The notes: generated by a model not told the origin, from the letters alone. Shown: positions 34,806-44,719, counted from the first letter of the stretch. The stretch: DNA of 64,000 nt from Luteimonas abyssi (GCF_001482195.1 NZ_KQ759763.1:630459-694458); one strand, 5' to 3'. A program made the numbers and translations.

Positions 34806-36494
34806 ATGGTGCATGCGGTTCACGACGGGGGCGGTTACGTCCCCACCCCGAGAAACGAAGCGCAGGAACACACGTTCCGCAGCGGTGACACCCTGACCAG
34901 TCTCGCCGATCGATACGGCGTCACCCCGCAGGCGATCCGCGAGGCGAATCCCGCGATCTTCCAGGACAACTCCGCGATCCGGCGCATGAACGCCCAAGAG
35001 ACCGGCAGCGTGATCTACACCGGCGAGGCGGTGAACATTCCGCCGGCGCCGATGAGCGTGACCGACGATCCGATCGATGTCGGCAATCCGGGACACGGTG
35101 GTCTGGATCGCGAGGTCAACGTCGACATCAAGGGCGACGCCGGTGGCGGCGGTATTTCCTGGAATCCCGATGGCGGCAGCGTGACCCTGAGCGCCAAGCA
35201 GGCCGCGAGCATCGAAGGGGGCCAGCCGGGGCGTCCGGGCTACAAGGTGGAGGCCGGCCGGGAAGGCGCGGTGACCCTCTCGGGCAACACCAGCGACGGC
35301 AACACGACATTTTCGGCCGAGGCACGGGTCACCGACTCGGTGTCGGCCGAGGGACGCGGCCGACCCGGTACGGTGGAAGGCGAGTACAGCGTCGGGGCGG
35401 GGTTCACCGCGTCCTACCAGGTCACGCTGCCTGGCGAGAACCGCGACGTCAGCGAGGCGGTCGGCGTCAATCCCTTCGATCCCACCACGATTCCGGTCGG
35501 CGGCAGCGTGACGCTGGACAGCAGTGCGTTCACCGAAACGGCCATGGCGGGGTCGTTCCGCTACATCGGGACGGAGACCGACATCGAGCAGTCCGCGGGC
35601 GTCAGCTACACCGTCGAGCGCGTCGACGAAGACACGGTGTCCGTCGTGGCCGGTCCCACCGAAGCCATCGAGGCCTTCAACGGCGTCGGCGTGCGCGCAG
35701 GCGACCTGTCGGTGATGCTCGGCCGCCAGGACAACCTCTCCGGCGCGAACTTCTCCACCGCCCAGTTCGACATCTCGACACCGGACGGTCAGGCCGCGTA
35801 CGAGCACTTCAACGCGACCGGGCAGGTGGCCCACGAGACGCCGGGGGTCTCCAACGTGGCGACGGTGTCGCGCGTCGATTACGCCTCGCAGACGCAGCTG
35901 CGCGGCGAGCTGGGGCCGATCAGCGGTTCACTCGGCGGGCCGGAGAACACCGGCAGCCTCGTGCAGACCACGTTCCCGGACGGCTCCTACGCGCTCAACA
36001 CCCAGCTGCAGTATTCGGGCAACGTGCCGCTGGAGGTCGTCCAGCGCTTCGATGCATCGGGTACCGAGGTGCTGTCGGAGCGTAGCTACGCGTTCGAGAT
36101 CGACACCGCCCACGACAACGACAGCGTGGCGCAATCGCATGCCGATCTGCTGAACTGGTCGCTGACAGGCGGTGGCAGCGGCACGCCGGTGTCGGCCGGC
36201 GACAAGGTGACGCTGACCTTCAGCGAGGATCAGATGAGCGCGCTGCGCCAGCAGACCCGAGATACCGTGGACGGGATGGAGATGGGCGGCAACGACCTGC
36301 GCTTGCTGGTCGGCGGCGAACATGGCGCCCCCGTCAACGACAATATGGAGTTCGCCATCGCCATGGCCCGCAACATCGGCGGCACCGACTACGGCTTCGT
36401 GGAACGACTGTTCAACATTTCCTCGGGTGCCGACGGCGATATCGCCAATCGCGATTACGAACGCATCATGGCGCAGGTCGAATCCACATCCTGA
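34806..36494 (+). CDS. LysM-domain protein of unknown function, no signal peptide
   Basis: 562 aa. A LysM fold (20-79: TFRSGDTLTSLADRYGVTPQAIREANP-like order, cut short here) should bind peptidoglycan or chitin-type glycans. The rest is Gly/Ser/Thr/Asp-rich with many beta-like strands (GAVTLSGNTSDGNTTFSAEA and similar) and has no readable enzyme motif. There is neither a signal peptide nor a membrane helix, so if it reaches the cell wall it must use another route, for example a type IV, VI or other one-step system (inference). The start at 34806 has a GGAG ribosome binding site about 10 bases upstream. A hairpin-bounded gap separates it from the peptidase gene. Confidence 0.65.
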   Translation: MVHAVHDGGGYVPTPRNEAQEHTFRSGDTLTSLADRYGVTPQAIREANPAIFQDNSAIRRMNAQETGSVIYTGEAVNIPPAPMSVTDDPIDVGNPGHGGLDREVNVDIKGDAGGGGISWNPDGGSVTLSAKQAASIEGGQPGRPGYKVEAGREGAVTLSGNTSDGNTTFSAEARVTDSVSAEGRGRPGTVEGEYSVGAGFTASYQVTLPGENRDVSEAVGVNPFDPTTIPVGGSVTLDSSAFTETAMAGSFRYIGTETDIEQSAGVSYTVERVDEDTVSVVAGPTEAIEAFNGVGVRAGDLSVMLGRQDNLSGANFSTAQFDISTPDGQAAYEHFNATGQVAHETPGVSNVATVSRVDYASQTQLRGELGPISGSLGGPENTGSLVQTTFPDGSYALNTQLQYSGNVPLEVVQRFDASGTEVLSERSYAFEIDTAHDNDSVAQSHADLLNWSLTGGGSGTPVSAGDKVTLTFSEDQMSALRQQTRDTVDGMEMGGNDLRLLVGGEHGAPVNDNMEFAIAMARNIGGTDYGFVERLFNISSGADGDIANRDYERIMAQVESTS

Positions 36495-36558
36495 TGTCGC
36501 TGCATCGCCCGGCTCGCGCGCGGGCCGCCTTCGGGAGGCCCATGCGCGGCCACCCGGT

Positions 36559-37302
36559 TCACCCGTCGGTCGACAGCCAGACGGGCGCCGGCAATTCGCG
36601 GATGCCCTCGCGCAGGATGTCGTTCCACTGCGCGCGGATGCGCTCGAAATCGGGATCGCTCTCGTCGATGCGGCGCTGCGCGTCCACGCGCAGGCTGTCG
36701 CGCCGGTAGACCAGCAGGTCGATCGGCAGGCCGACCGACAGGTTGGATCGGATGGTGGAATCGAACGACACCAGCACGCACTTGGTGGCTTCGGTCAGCG
36801 AGGTGCCGCGTCCGATCACGCGGTCCAGAATGGGTTTGCCGAACTTGGTTTCGCCGGTCTGGAAGAACGGCGTGTCGTCGGAGTTCTCGATGAAGTTGCC
36901 TTCGGAGTACACCAGGAACAGCCGCGGTGCCTCGCCTGCGATCTGCCCGCCGAGCAGGAAGCTCGCGGACGGATCGACATGGCTGGCCTTGAGATAGGCC
37001 TCGTCGCGCGCGCGCACCTCGCGCATGGCGTCGCCCAGCAGGGTGGCGACTTCGAACATCGAGCGCGCATTGCGCAGGTTGAGCTGGTCCGGCGCGTGGC
37101 GGGCGCGTTGCTCCAGCAGGTTCAACGCGTTCTGGCTGACCGACAGGTTGCCCGCGGAGAGGGTCACGATCACCCGGTCGCCGTCCTCGACGATCACCCG
37201 CATCTTGCCGAACCGGCCGATATCGTCGACGCCGGCGTTGGTACGGGAGTCGGCGGCGAAGATCAGGCCGGCGTCCAGGTTGAGGGCAACGCAATACGTC
37301 AT
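36559..37302 (-). CDS. Anbu-type (proteasome-like) N-terminal nucleophile peptidase
   Basis: 247 aa. The chain begins MTYCVALNLDAGLIFAADSR, and removal of Met would expose Thr2 as the catalytic nucleophile, the pattern of COG3484 'proteasome-type protease' or Anbu. The DDIGRFGKMRV block and SAGNLSVSQNAL are typical. Anbu is a helical or ring-like relative of the proteasome beta subunit and HslV, with no known cellular substrate. It is the last of three genes; in other genomes Anbu co-occurs with alpha-E and circularly permuted ATP-grasp genes (known) and often a transglutaminase, which I do not see here. The gap to the alpha-E gene is 71 bp. Confidence 0.85.
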   Translation of the reverse strand: MTYCVALNLDAGLIFAADSRTNAGVDDIGRFGKMRVIVEDGDRVIVTLSAGNLSVSQNALNLLEQRARHAPDQLNLRNARSMFEVATLLGDAMREVRARDEAYLKASHVDPSASFLLGGQIAGEAPRLFLVYSEGNFIENSDDTPFFQTGETKFGKPILDRVIGRGTSLTEATKCVLVSFDSTIRSNLSVGLPIDLLVYRRDSLRVDAQRRIDESDPDFERIRAQWNDILREGIRELPAPVWLSTDG

Positions 37303-37373
37303 CGGCGTGGTGCACGGAGTGTCGACGACGTGTGAAGATACCGGGGCCGGCCAGCCCCGGAAAGAGTTGACCT

Positions 37374-38378
37374 TCAGCCCATCCTCTGCCATTGCAGCTG
37401 CGGCGGGGGTTCGCCATCGCGCCACAGCGTGGGCACCATGAATTGCGCGTGGATCGCGTTGCCGAGCGCGCCCAGCCGGCCCATGGTGTCCTGCAGGTAG
37501 GGCTCCAGGCCGTCGGCGACCAGTTCGTCGATGCGGGCATAGCGCGAACGCGCCCACAGCGCGCCGGCCAGGCGCTCGACCTCCAGCGCCTCGCCGCCCG
37601 ACAGCCGGCGCAGCACGCGGTGCAGGGTGTCCAGGCAGGTCAGCAGCGAGCGCGGGTTCTCCCCCCGCAGCAGCATCAGTTCGGCGACGCCGACCGGTGT
37701 CACCGACTCGCGATACAGCCGCCGGTACATTTCGAATGCCGAGAGCGACTGCAGCAGGGCGCTCCACTGGAAATACTCCACCGCATCCCGGGCTTCGCCG
37801 CTGGCGGCGAGGTCGTCCTCGCTGCCGATCACGTCGAGCAGGCGTACGGTCCAGTCCGCGCGCTCGATGAACGCGCCCAGGGTCAGGAAGTGATAGCCCT
37901 CGCCGCGTCCCAGGGTACCCAGGGTGACGCCGCGGAACGACGCCGAGCGGCTCTTGACCCACTCCACCACGTTGCTGATGCCGTCGGCACGCAGCGCGGG
38001 CCAGGCACGGGTGCGGAAGTCCAGCCAGGACGTGTTGAGATCCTCGTACATCTCCGAGGTGATCGCCACGCGTTGCGCACGCGCGTTCTCGCGCGCGTCG
38101 CGGAAACAACTGTAGATCGACGACGGGTTGTCGGGCGACAGCAGCATGTGCCGCAGCACGTTGTCGGCGCTGATGTTGCCGTGCAGCTCCGGGAACTGCT
38201 CGGCCAGTCCGAGTGCATCGAGCGCGCGTCGCCACGGCGCGGCCTCGGCCTTGCCGCGATCCAGCCGCTCGGGAAGCATGGAGATGCGCAGGGTCACGTC
38301 GATCAGGCGCGCGGTGTTCTCCGCACGCTCGATGCTGCGCGACACCCAGTAAAGATCGTTGGCGGTGCGACAGAGCAT
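37374..38378 (-). CDS. Alpha-E domain protein (COG2307)
   Basis: 334 aa, all-helical. The opening MLCRTANDLYWVSRSIERAENTAR-type block, the later GYHFLTLGAFIERADWT block and the strong Glu/Arg helix pattern are characteristic of the alpha-E domain family, of unknown function. It is nearly always paired with the COG2308 ATP-grasp protein and is predicted to act with it in making a peptide-like product or tag. The ATG overlaps the ATP-grasp stop by one base (TGATG), so translation is coupled and an equimolar complex is likely. Confidence 0.88.
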   Translation of the reverse strand: MLCRTANDLYWVSRSIERAENTARLIDVTLRISMLPERLDRGKAEAAPWRRALDALGLAEQFPELHGNISADNVLRHMLLSPDNPSSIYSCFRDARENARAQRVAITSEMYEDLNTSWLDFRTRAWPALRADGISNVVEWVKSRSASFRGVTLGTLGRGEGYHFLTLGAFIERADWTVRLLDVIGSEDDLAASGEARDAVEYFQWSALLQSLSAFEMYRRLYRESVTPVGVAELMLLRGENPRSLLTCLDTLHRVLRRLSGGEALEVERLAGALWARSRYARIDELVADGLEPYLQDTMGRLGALGNAIHAQFMVPTLWRDGEPPPQLQWQRMG

Positions 38379-39793
38379 CAGCCCTCCAGAACCCAGGTGT
38401 CCTTGGTGCCGCCACCCTGCGAAGAATTCACCACCAGCGAACCTTCGCGCAACGCGACCCGGGTCAACCCGCCCGGGATCACGTGGATGCGCTCGCCGCT
38501 GAGGATGTACGGGCGCAGATCGATGTGCCGCGGCGCCAGTCCGCTTTCGACGAACGTCGGGCAGGTGGACAGCGACAGCGTCGGCTGCGCGATGTAGTTG
38601 CCGGGGTCGGCGAGGATCCGTTCGCGGAAGGCGGCGAGCTCGGCCTTGCTGGCCGCCGGCCCGACCAGCATGCCGTAGCCGCCGGCGCCGTGGACTTCCT
38701 TGACCACCAGCTCGGGCAGGTGCTCGAGGGTGTACTTCAGGTCGTCCTTGTCGCGCAGCATGCGCGTGGGCACGTTGTGCAGGATCGGCTCCTCGCTGAG
38801 GTAGAAGCGGATCATCTCCGGTACGTACGGATACACCGACTTGTCGTCGCCGACCCCGGCGCCGGGCGCGTTGGCCAGGGTCACGTTGCCTGCGCGGTAG
38901 GCAGCGAACAGGCCCGGTACGCCGAGCATCGAGTCCGGCCGGAAGACGGTCGGATCGAGATAGTCGTCATTGATCCGGCGATAGATCACGTGCACCCGCT
39001 GCGGGCCGCGCGTGGTGCCCATGTAGACCATGTCGTCGCGGACGAACAGGTCGGCACCTTCCACCAGCTCCACGCCCATCTGCTGGGCGAGGAAGGCATG
39101 CTCGAAATACGCCGAGTTGGCGGCGCCGGGCGTCAGGACGGCCACGGTGGGATTGTCGATATTGGCGGGTGCGGCCTGGCGCAGGATCTCCAGCAGCGCG
39201 TCCGGATAGCGCTCCACCGGCGCGATCTGCTGGGTGGCGAAGAGTTCGGGCACCAGGCGCGCCATCATCCGGCGGTTCTCGAGCATGTACGACACGCCCG
39301 ACGGCACCCGCAGATTGTCCTCGAGCACGTAGTACTCGCCGTCGCCGGCGCGGACCAGGTCGATCCCCGAGATGTGCGAGTAAATGCCGCGCGCGACGTC
39401 CAGGCCCTGCATCTCGCGCCGGAACTCGCTGTTGTCGAGCACAAGCTCGGCCGGGATCCGGCGCTCGCGCAGGATCCGCTGTTCGCCGTATACATCGCCA
39501 AGGAACAGGTTGAGCGCGTGCACGCGCTGGCGCAGGCCGGCCTCGAGCATGCGCCATTCCGCCGCGGGCAGGATGCGCGGAACCAGATCGAAAGGGATCA
39601 ACCGTTCGTTGCCGGCTTCTTCGCCGTAGACCGTGAAGGTGATGCCGACCCGATGGAAAGAGACCTCGGCCTCGCGGCGCTTGTGCGCCAGCTGGTCGGG
39701 TGGGGTGTTGCGCAGCCATTCGTCGAGGACGCTGTAATGGGCACGGACGCCGCCGTCGGCATCGTGCATCTCATCGTAGTGGACTGCCGCCAT
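38378..39793 (-). CDS. Circularly permuted ATP-grasp type 2 protein (COG2308)
   Basis: 471 aa. Matches COG2308: FHRVGITFTVYGEE near 47-60, then FDLVPRILP, the EDNLRVPSGVSYMLENR block and the late KEVHGAGGYGMLVGP loop, which is the ATP-binding Gly-rich part. Members are predicted amide-bond-forming ligases (established only by comparative analysis). First gene of a three-gene operon with alpha-E and Anbu proteins. The start at 39793 gives the family N-terminus; frame extension upstream is open but low in similarity. Confidence 0.88.
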   Translation of the reverse strand: MAAVHYDEMHDADGGVRAHYSVLDEWLRNTPPDQLAHKRREAEVSFHRVGITFTVYGEEAGNERLIPFDLVPRILPAAEWRMLEAGLRQRVHALNLFLGDVYGEQRILRERRIPAELVLDNSEFRREMQGLDVARGIYSHISGIDLVRAGDGEYYVLEDNLRVPSGVSYMLENRRMMARLVPELFATQQIAPVERYPDALLEILRQAAPANIDNPTVAVLTPGAANSAYFEHAFLAQQMGVELVEGADLFVRDDMVYMGTTRGPQRVHVIYRRINDDYLDPTVFRPDSMLGVPGLFAAYRAGNVTLANAPGAGVGDDKSVYPYVPEMIRFYLSEEPILHNVPTRMLRDKDDLKYTLEHLPELVVKEVHGAGGYGMLVGPAASKAELAAFRERILADPGNYIAQPTLSLSTCPTFVESGLAPRHIDLRPYILSGERIHVIPGGLTRVALREGSLVVNSSQGGGTKDTWVLEG

Positions 39794-39981
39794 CGCGCAC
39801 CCTGGGGTCGGTTCGGGGACATCAATAGCATGCCGCCGCGGGCAATGCTCGTGAAGGCGGCACAGGCGGATGCGTGACTGCACGATACCGGGCATGGCCC
39901 CCGCGTCCGCTGTCTCGCCCGTGCGTGCTCGAGGTGAGCGCTTCGCACATCGTCGAGGCGCCTTCGGTGACCGGAAACGGA

Positions 39982-40005
39982 ACAGGGCCGCTCGCGCGGC
40001 CCTGT
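39982..40005 (-). terminator. Terminator hairpin downstream of metK
   Basis: 10 bp perfect stem, acagggccgc with gcggccctgt, around a four-base loop, 28 bases after the metK stop. Followed by gttcc rather than a clean T-run. Confidence 0.6.
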
Positions 40006-40033
40006 CCGGTGTGCTCGTCGGCGTGCGCCGCGA

Positions 40034-41260
40034 TTACAGCTTCGCGGCCTTGCGCAGCGCCTCGGCGCGATCGGTCTTCTCCCAGGAGAACGCGGTGGCC
40101 GACACGGTCTTGCCGTCGTTGTCGACGTAGCTGAACTCCTTCGGCTTGCGGCCGAAGTGGCCGTAGGCGGCAGTCGCCTGGTACATCGGGTGGATCAGGT
40201 CGAGCATCTTCAGGATGCCGTACGGGCGCAGGTCGAAGTGGCCGCGGATCAGCTTCTCGATCTGCGCATCCGGGATCCTGCCGGTGCCGAAGGTGGTGAC
40301 CGAGATCGAGGTCGGCTCGGCCACGCCGATCGCGTAGCTCACCTGCACCTCGCACTTGTCGGCCAGGCCGGCGGCGACCACGTTCTTGGCCACGTAGCGC
40401 GCGGCGTAGGCGGCCGAGCGGTCGACCTTGGACGGGTCCTTGCCGGAGAACGCGCCGCCGCCGTGGCGGGCCATGCCGCCGTAGGTGTCGACGATGATCT
40501 TGCGCCCGGTCAGGCCGCAATCGCCGACGGGGCCGCCGATGACGAAGATGCCGGTCGGGTTGATGTGCACCTTGTTCTTGGGCAGCGATTCCAGCCACTT
40601 CTTCGGCAGCACCGGCTTGAGCACGTGCTCGCGCACGGCTTCGATCAGGTCCTTCTGCTTGATGCCCGGATCGTGCTGGGTGGACAGCACCACGGCATCG
40701 ATGCCGGCGACCTGATTGTTCTCGTCGTAGCGCAGCGTGACCTGGCTCTTCGCATCCGGACGCAGCCACTTCAGCTTGCCGTTCTTGCGCACCTTGGCCT
40801 GCTGCTCGACCAGCCGGTGGCTGTAGTAGATCGGCGCGGGCATGTACTCGGGCGCCTCGTTGCAGGCGTAGCCGAACATCAGGCCCTGGTCGCCGGCACC
40901 CTGTTCCTCGGGCTTCTTGGCCTTCTTCCTGGTGCCGTCGACGCCGGCGGCGATGTCGGGCGACTGCTTGCCGATCAGGTTGAGCACGCCGCAGGTGTGG
41001 CCGTCGAAGCCGACGTCCGAGTTGGTGTAGCCGATCCCGTTGATGACCTTGCGGGTCAGGTCCTCGATGTCCACCCACGCGGTGGTGGTCACCTCGCCGG
41101 CGACGATGGCCACACCGGTCTTGACCAGCGTTTCGCAGGCGACGCGGGCACGCTTGTCCTGGGCGAGGATGGCGTCCAGCACGGCGTCGGAAATCTGGTC
41201 GGCGACCTTGTCCGGATGGCCTTCGGACACCGATTCGGAGGTGAACAGATAGCTCGACAT
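40034..41260 (-). CDS. metK: S-adenosylmethionine synthetase
   Basis: 408 aa. Makes AdoMet from methionine and ATP. Family blocks are complete: [13 protein letters not shown] (6-18), the [12 protein letters not shown] loop and [19 protein letters not shown]. Between about 100 and 122 there is a Lys-rich [12 protein letters not shown] loop typical of the Xanthomonadaceae enzyme. A TATCAT -10 box lies on the minus strand at 41300-41305, 40 bases ahead of the start. No SAM riboswitch is seen in the short leader. It ends at a hairpin terminator. Confidence 0.97.
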   Translation of the reverse strand: MSSYLFTSESVSEGHPDKVADQISDAVLDAILAQDKRARVACETLVKTGVAIVAGEVTTTAWVDIEDLTRKVINGIGYTNSDVGFDGHTCGVLNLIGKQSPDIAAGVDGTRKKAKKPEEQGAGDQGLMFGYACNEAPEYMPAPIYYSHRLVEQQAKVRKNGKLKWLRPDAKSQVTLRYDENNQVAGIDAVVLSTQHDPGIKQKDLIEAVREHVLKPVLPKKWLESLPKNKVHINPTGIFVIGGPVGDCGLTGRKIIVDTYGGMARHGGGAFSGKDPSKVDRSAAYAARYVAKNVVAAGLADKCEVQVSYAIGVAEPTSISVTTFGTGRIPDAQIEKLIRGHFDLRPYGILKMLDLIHPMYQATAAYGHFGRKPKEFSYVDNDGKTVSATAFSWEKTDRAEALRKAAKL

Positions 41261-41664
41261 CGACGATATCCCTGTATTCGGATGAAAAGATGGGTGCGCA
41301 TGATACACGCCGCGCCTGCATCGAACATGCTGCCGGGGTCGGCGTTGCCGTCAGGTTAAGCCAGGCGGGCACTGTCATGCGGGCGACATCGGGCCGCCAT
41401 GCCCGCGTCGCATCGCGAGCGCAGGCTGCCGGCCAACTCCGGCCGCACCGAGCCCATGCGCCAGCTCGAAAACCGATTGCGGCAGCGTCACGCCCACTGG
41501 TTCGGCGGACGGCGCGCCCACCCCGTCGGGACGCCGGGCAGCGCGCATGTCCCCGCCGTCGGTGTGGCCCCGGACGTCCGTGTCCCGATCGATCACCCGA
41601 TCGCCGTCGGCCTGCAGCGGCTGCGGTCGCGCAAGCGTTGTCCACCCCCCGCCGGAGCCACCGC
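41261..41664. other. 404 bp divergent region without a convincing gene
   Basis: Holds the metK promoter (TATCAT at 41300-41305, minus strand) and the upstream region of the phosphoesterase gene. Short open frames exist on both strands but none has a ribosome binding site or a recognisable product. I see no RNA gene or repeat. Confidence 0.45.
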
Positions 41665-42489
41665 ATGACGATGCCGCCAGCCCGCCACCGGACCGTCTTC
41701 GTGTCCGATGCCCACCTCGGATCCCGTCACTGCCATGCCGCGGAACTCGCGCGTTTCCTCGCCACGCTGGATTGCGAGCGGCTCTATCTGGTCGGCGACA
41801 TCGTCGACCTGTGGTGGTTGGCGCGACGGCGCGCATGCTGGGGGCAGCCGCACAGCGAGGTGGTCGAGGCCCTGCACGCGCTGCACGCGGCGGGCACCGA
41901 GATCATCTACATCCCGGGTAACCACGACCGCAGCCTGCGCCGTCTGTGCGGCCTGCTGCTGCCGGCCGCGCAGGTGCGCAGGCGCGCGATCCACACCACC
42001 GCCGACGGCCGCCGCCTGCTGGTGGTGCACGGCGACGAGTACGACGCCATCACCCACTTCGGCGGCCTGCAGGAGCGCTTCGGCGACTGGCTCTACGCGC
42101 GCATCCTCACCGGCAACCAGTGGCTCAATCGGGCGCGGCGCCGGGCGGGGCTGCGTTACTGGTCGCTGTCGGAGTTCCTCAAGCGTCGCAGCGGCGCCGC
42201 CGAGCGCTACATCGAGCGGTTCGTGCAGGCCGGGCTGGACGACGCGCGCCGACGCGGCCTGGACGGGATCGTCTGCGGGCACATCCATCGGCCCGGCCTG
42301 AGTCTTCGCGACGGTCTGGTCTATGCCAACGACGGCGACTGGGTGGAAAACCTCACCGCGCTGGCCGAAGCGCACGACGGCCGTCTGAGGTTGCTCGCGC
42401 ATACCGGCGAGGTGCTGGCCGAGTTGCCCGCCCGGCAGGGCGTGCGCGCGCCAGCGCCTGCACCCGTGCACTGGCCTCGAGCGGCGTGA
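41665..42489 (+). CDS. LpxH-like calcineurin-type phosphoesterase
   Basis: 274 aa. The metallophosphoesterase motifs are in order: SDAHLGSR (14-21), GDIVDLWW, GNHDRS, VHGDEYD and CGHIHRP. The family includes UDP-2,3-diacylglucosamine diphosphatase (LpxH and LpxH-like paralogues) acting in lipid A synthesis at the inner membrane. The C-terminal extension APAPAPVHWP is unusual but short. A GGAG ribosome binding site lies 8 bases upstream of the ATG. As the family includes other phosphodiesterases, the substrate is not certain, so no symbol is given. Confidence 0.8.
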   Translation: MTMPPARHRTVFVSDAHLGSRHCHAAELARFLATLDCERLYLVGDIVDLWWLARRRACWGQPHSEVVEALHALHAAGTEIIYIPGNHDRSLRRLCGLLLPAAQVRRRAIHTTADGRRLLVVHGDEYDAITHFGGLQERFGDWLYARILTGNQWLNRARRRAGLRYWSLSEFLKRRSGAAERYIERFVQAGLDDARRRGLDGIVCGHIHRPGLSLRDGLVYANDGDWVENLTALAEAHDGRLRLLAHTGEVLAELPARQGVRAPAPAPVHWPRAA

Positions 42490-42582
42490 GCCACGGATCG
42501 CGGCGACGTCCGAAGGGGGCGGATGTCTGCCTCGAGGCCGACGTGAATTTGCCGAGGAAGCGGGGGGCTGGCGGCGCGTTGC

Positions 42583-42588
42583 TACACT
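42583..42588 (+). promoter_or_regulatory. Candidate -10 box of the SEC-C protein gene
   Basis: TACACT, 28 bases before the ATG at 42616. No clear -35 box. Confidence 0.25.
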
Positions 42589-42615
42589 GTGGCGCCCCGG
42601 CTGGAACCCATCGCC

Positions 42616-43389
42616 ATGATCCCTTCCTCGGCCACGTCGGGCGCCCTTTCCGACCGCGAGATCGAGGCCCTCGAACTCCTGCTGGACCGGCGCGTCGAGG
42701 TCGGCGGCATGCCGCTGGAAGCCCTGGACGGTTTCTTCAGCGCGTTGAGGGTCGGGCCCGGACGCCCGGCCTCGCCCGATGAGTATCTTCCGCTGGTCCT
42801 GGGCGAGGACGGACCCGGTTGGGCCGACGAGGAGGACGAGAAGACGGCCTGCACGCTGATCGCGGGGTTCTGGCACCACATCGGTTGGCGTCTCGCGCAA
42901 CCGCTGCCCGACGAGGGCGCCGATCCAGAGGGGGGCGATTCCGAAGGAGATGATCCGGACGACCTCCTGCCGTTGCTGGTCATGCCCGACGAGGATGCCG
43001 CCGACGCGGAGACGTTTCCGGTCGGTGCCATGTGGGCAGCGGGATTCCTGCAGGGCGTGGGCCTGCGCGCGGAGGCGTGGGAGCGTTGGCTCGAAGACGA
43101 CGAGGCGCTCGCGGACGACCTGTCCGACCTGCAGCGGATGACGGTGTTCGACGACGAGACCGCGGCGAGCATGGGGGTGGATGCCGAGGCGCGGATGACG
43201 CTCGACGAGCGCTTGGCCCTGCTGGCGTCGGTGCCGGCGCTGCTGGCGGATCTCGACATGCAGCGGCGTGAGGAAGCGCTGGCACCGGGCGAGCCGATTC
43301 GTCGCCTGCCGATGCCCGGGCGCAACGATCCGTGCCCGTGCGGCAGCGGTTCGAAATGGAAGCGTTGCTGCGGTTCGTCCGTGCATTGA
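42616..43389 (+). CDS. UPF0149/YecA-family protein with SEC-C zinc motif
   Basis: 257 aa. The N-terminal two thirds follow UPF0149 (YecA-like): [12 protein letters not shown] near 38-49, GFWHHIGW and [15 protein letters not shown]. The C-terminus has the SEC-C zinc motif [16 protein letters not shown], as in SecA and YecA-type ribosome-associated factors. Linked to nascent-chain or ribosome binding in characterised relatives; the role here is unproven. A loop near 105-125 is very acidic ([12 protein letters not shown]). The ATG follows a candidate TACACT box. Confidence 0.8.
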   Translation: MIPSSATSGALSDREIEALELLLDRRVEVGGMPLEALDGFFSALRVGPGRPASPDEYLPLVLGEDGPGWADEEDEKTACTLIAGFWHHIGWRLAQPLPDEGADPEGGDSEGDDPDDLLPLLVMPDEDAADAETFPVGAMWAAGFLQGVGLRAEAWERWLEDDEALADDLSDLQRMTVFDDETAASMGVDAEARMTLDERLALLASVPALLADLDMQRREEALAPGEPIRRLPMPGRNDPCPCGSGSKWKRCCGSSVH

Positions 43390-43501
43390 GATCGCGGTGC
43401 ACAGGGCGGCATCGTTGTGCCTGGAAGGCTCGCCGGCGAAAGCGCTAGGCGTAAGCCTGGGGTAAGCGACGCTGTCGTCGGGTCGCTGCTAGCATTTCGG
43501 C

Positions 43502-44551
43502 ATGGATTCCCTGACCCAGATTCTGCTCGGCGCGTCCGTCGCCGCGGCCGTGGTACCCGCACGGCATCGACGGGCGGCGATGGGCGCCGGCGCCGTGCTC
43601 GGCACGTTGCCCGACCTCGACTCCTTCCCGCTGATGCTGCTCACCGACGACCCGATCGCGTTGATGACGCTGCATCGTGGCCTGACCCATTCGCTGTTCG
43701 TGCTGCCGTTGGTGGCGTGGGCGATCTGGGCCTGGTTCCGACGCCGCGGCGGTCGGGTGGCCGATGCGCCGCGTGCCTGGTTCTGGGCGATCCAGCTGGC
43801 GCTGGTGACGCACCCACTGCTGGACGCGTTCACCGTGTACGGCACCCAGTTGTTGTGGCCGCTGACGCCGCCGCCGGTGATGTGGTCGAGTCTGTTCATC
43901 ATCGACCCTGGCTATACCGTGTGGTTGCTGCTCGGCGTGCTGGTCGCGCTCTGGGTGGGTCCGAAGCCGCTCGGACGGCACGCCCTGGTGGTGGGGCTGG
44001 CATTGAGCAGCGCCTACATCGGCTGGTCGTTGCTGGCGAAGACGCTGGTCGACCGCGAGGCGACCCGCGCACTGACTGCCATGGGCTATGCGGATGCGCC
44101 GCGGTTTTCGGTGCCGATGCCGCTCAACACATTGTTGTGGCGGGTGGTGGCGATGACCCCGGACGGGTATTTGATCGGCGATCGTTCGGTCGTCGCCGAT
44201 CGCGGTCCGATGCGCTTCCAGCAGCATCGCTCCGATGTGCCGGCGCTGTCGGCCGCGTCCGATCTGCCCGCGGTGCAACGGCTGCAGTGGTTCAACCGCG
44301 GCTTCATGCGCGCGCAGGTCGTGGACGGTGAGCTGGTGCTGAGCGATCTTCGCATGGGCCTGGAACCCGACTACAGCTTCAACTTCGTCGTTGGCCGTGA
44401 GGACGGTACAGGCTGGCAGGCGGTGTCGCCGAGGCAATTGCCGATGGCCCGGCCCCGCAGCGAAGAGCTGTCGCAGATGTGGACCCGGATCTGGCACGAA
44501 CCGGAGGTGGAGACGCCCGGTCCGGAGGTCGACGCGCACGCTGCACCCTGA
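43502..44551 (+). CDS. DUF457/YdjM-like integral-membrane metal-dependent hydrolase
   Basis: 349 aa. The start MDSLTQILLGASVAAAV, the GTLPDLDSFP segment and LHRGLTHSL are typical of the YdjM/DUF457 family. The His/Asp pairs (HRR, DLDS, HRGLTHS, THPLLDAFT) form the predicted metal site. About five hydrophobic segments precede residue 190; the C-terminal 160 residues are a soluble domain. Function unknown beyond 'metal-dependent hydrolase'; E. coli YdjM is LexA-regulated, but no LexA box is seen here. Confidence 0.78.
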   Translation: MDSLTQILLGASVAAAVVPARHRRAAMGAGAVLGTLPDLDSFPLMLLTDDPIALMTLHRGLTHSLFVLPLVAWAIWAWFRRRGGRVADAPRAWFWAIQLALVTHPLLDAFTVYGTQLLWPLTPPPVMWSSLFIIDPGYTVWLLLGVLVALWVGPKPLGRHALVVGLALSSAYIGWSLLAKTLVDREATRALTAMGYADAPRFSVPMPLNTLLWRVVAMTPDGYLIGDRSVVADRGPMRFQQHRSDVPALSAASDLPAVQRLQWFNRGFMRAQVVDGELVLSDLRMGLEPDYSFNFVVGREDGTGWQAVSPRQLPMARPRSEELSQMWTRIWHEPEVETPGPEVDAHAAP

Positions 44552-44719
44552 TGCGTCGCGGTGGGCGGGATCGCCGGCCTTCCATGCTGCCGGGGATCCG
44601 GGGCGTGCAGCGCGATCAGGCCCTCGCGCCTCGCAGGGGCGTCGAAGGATGCGGCGACGTTCGCGAGCGGAGCGCGGGCACGGCGAGGCGGTGTCCGGCC
44701 GCGGCGCGGACGTGGCGGT

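Noticed and set aside
34806..36494. LysM protein as a Xanthomonadales type IV effector with XVIPCD tail
   Set aside because: The C-terminus lacks the Gln-rich tail and conserved motifs of XVIPCD as I know them; secretion route left open.
41261..41400. SAM riboswitch in the metK leader
   Set aside because: The distance from the TATCAT box to the start is about 40 bases and no aptamer motif is present.
41399..41668. 89-codon open frame in the gap between metK and the phosphoesterase gene
   Set aside because: No ribosome binding site, no recognisable product, and it overlaps the start of the next gene in another frame.
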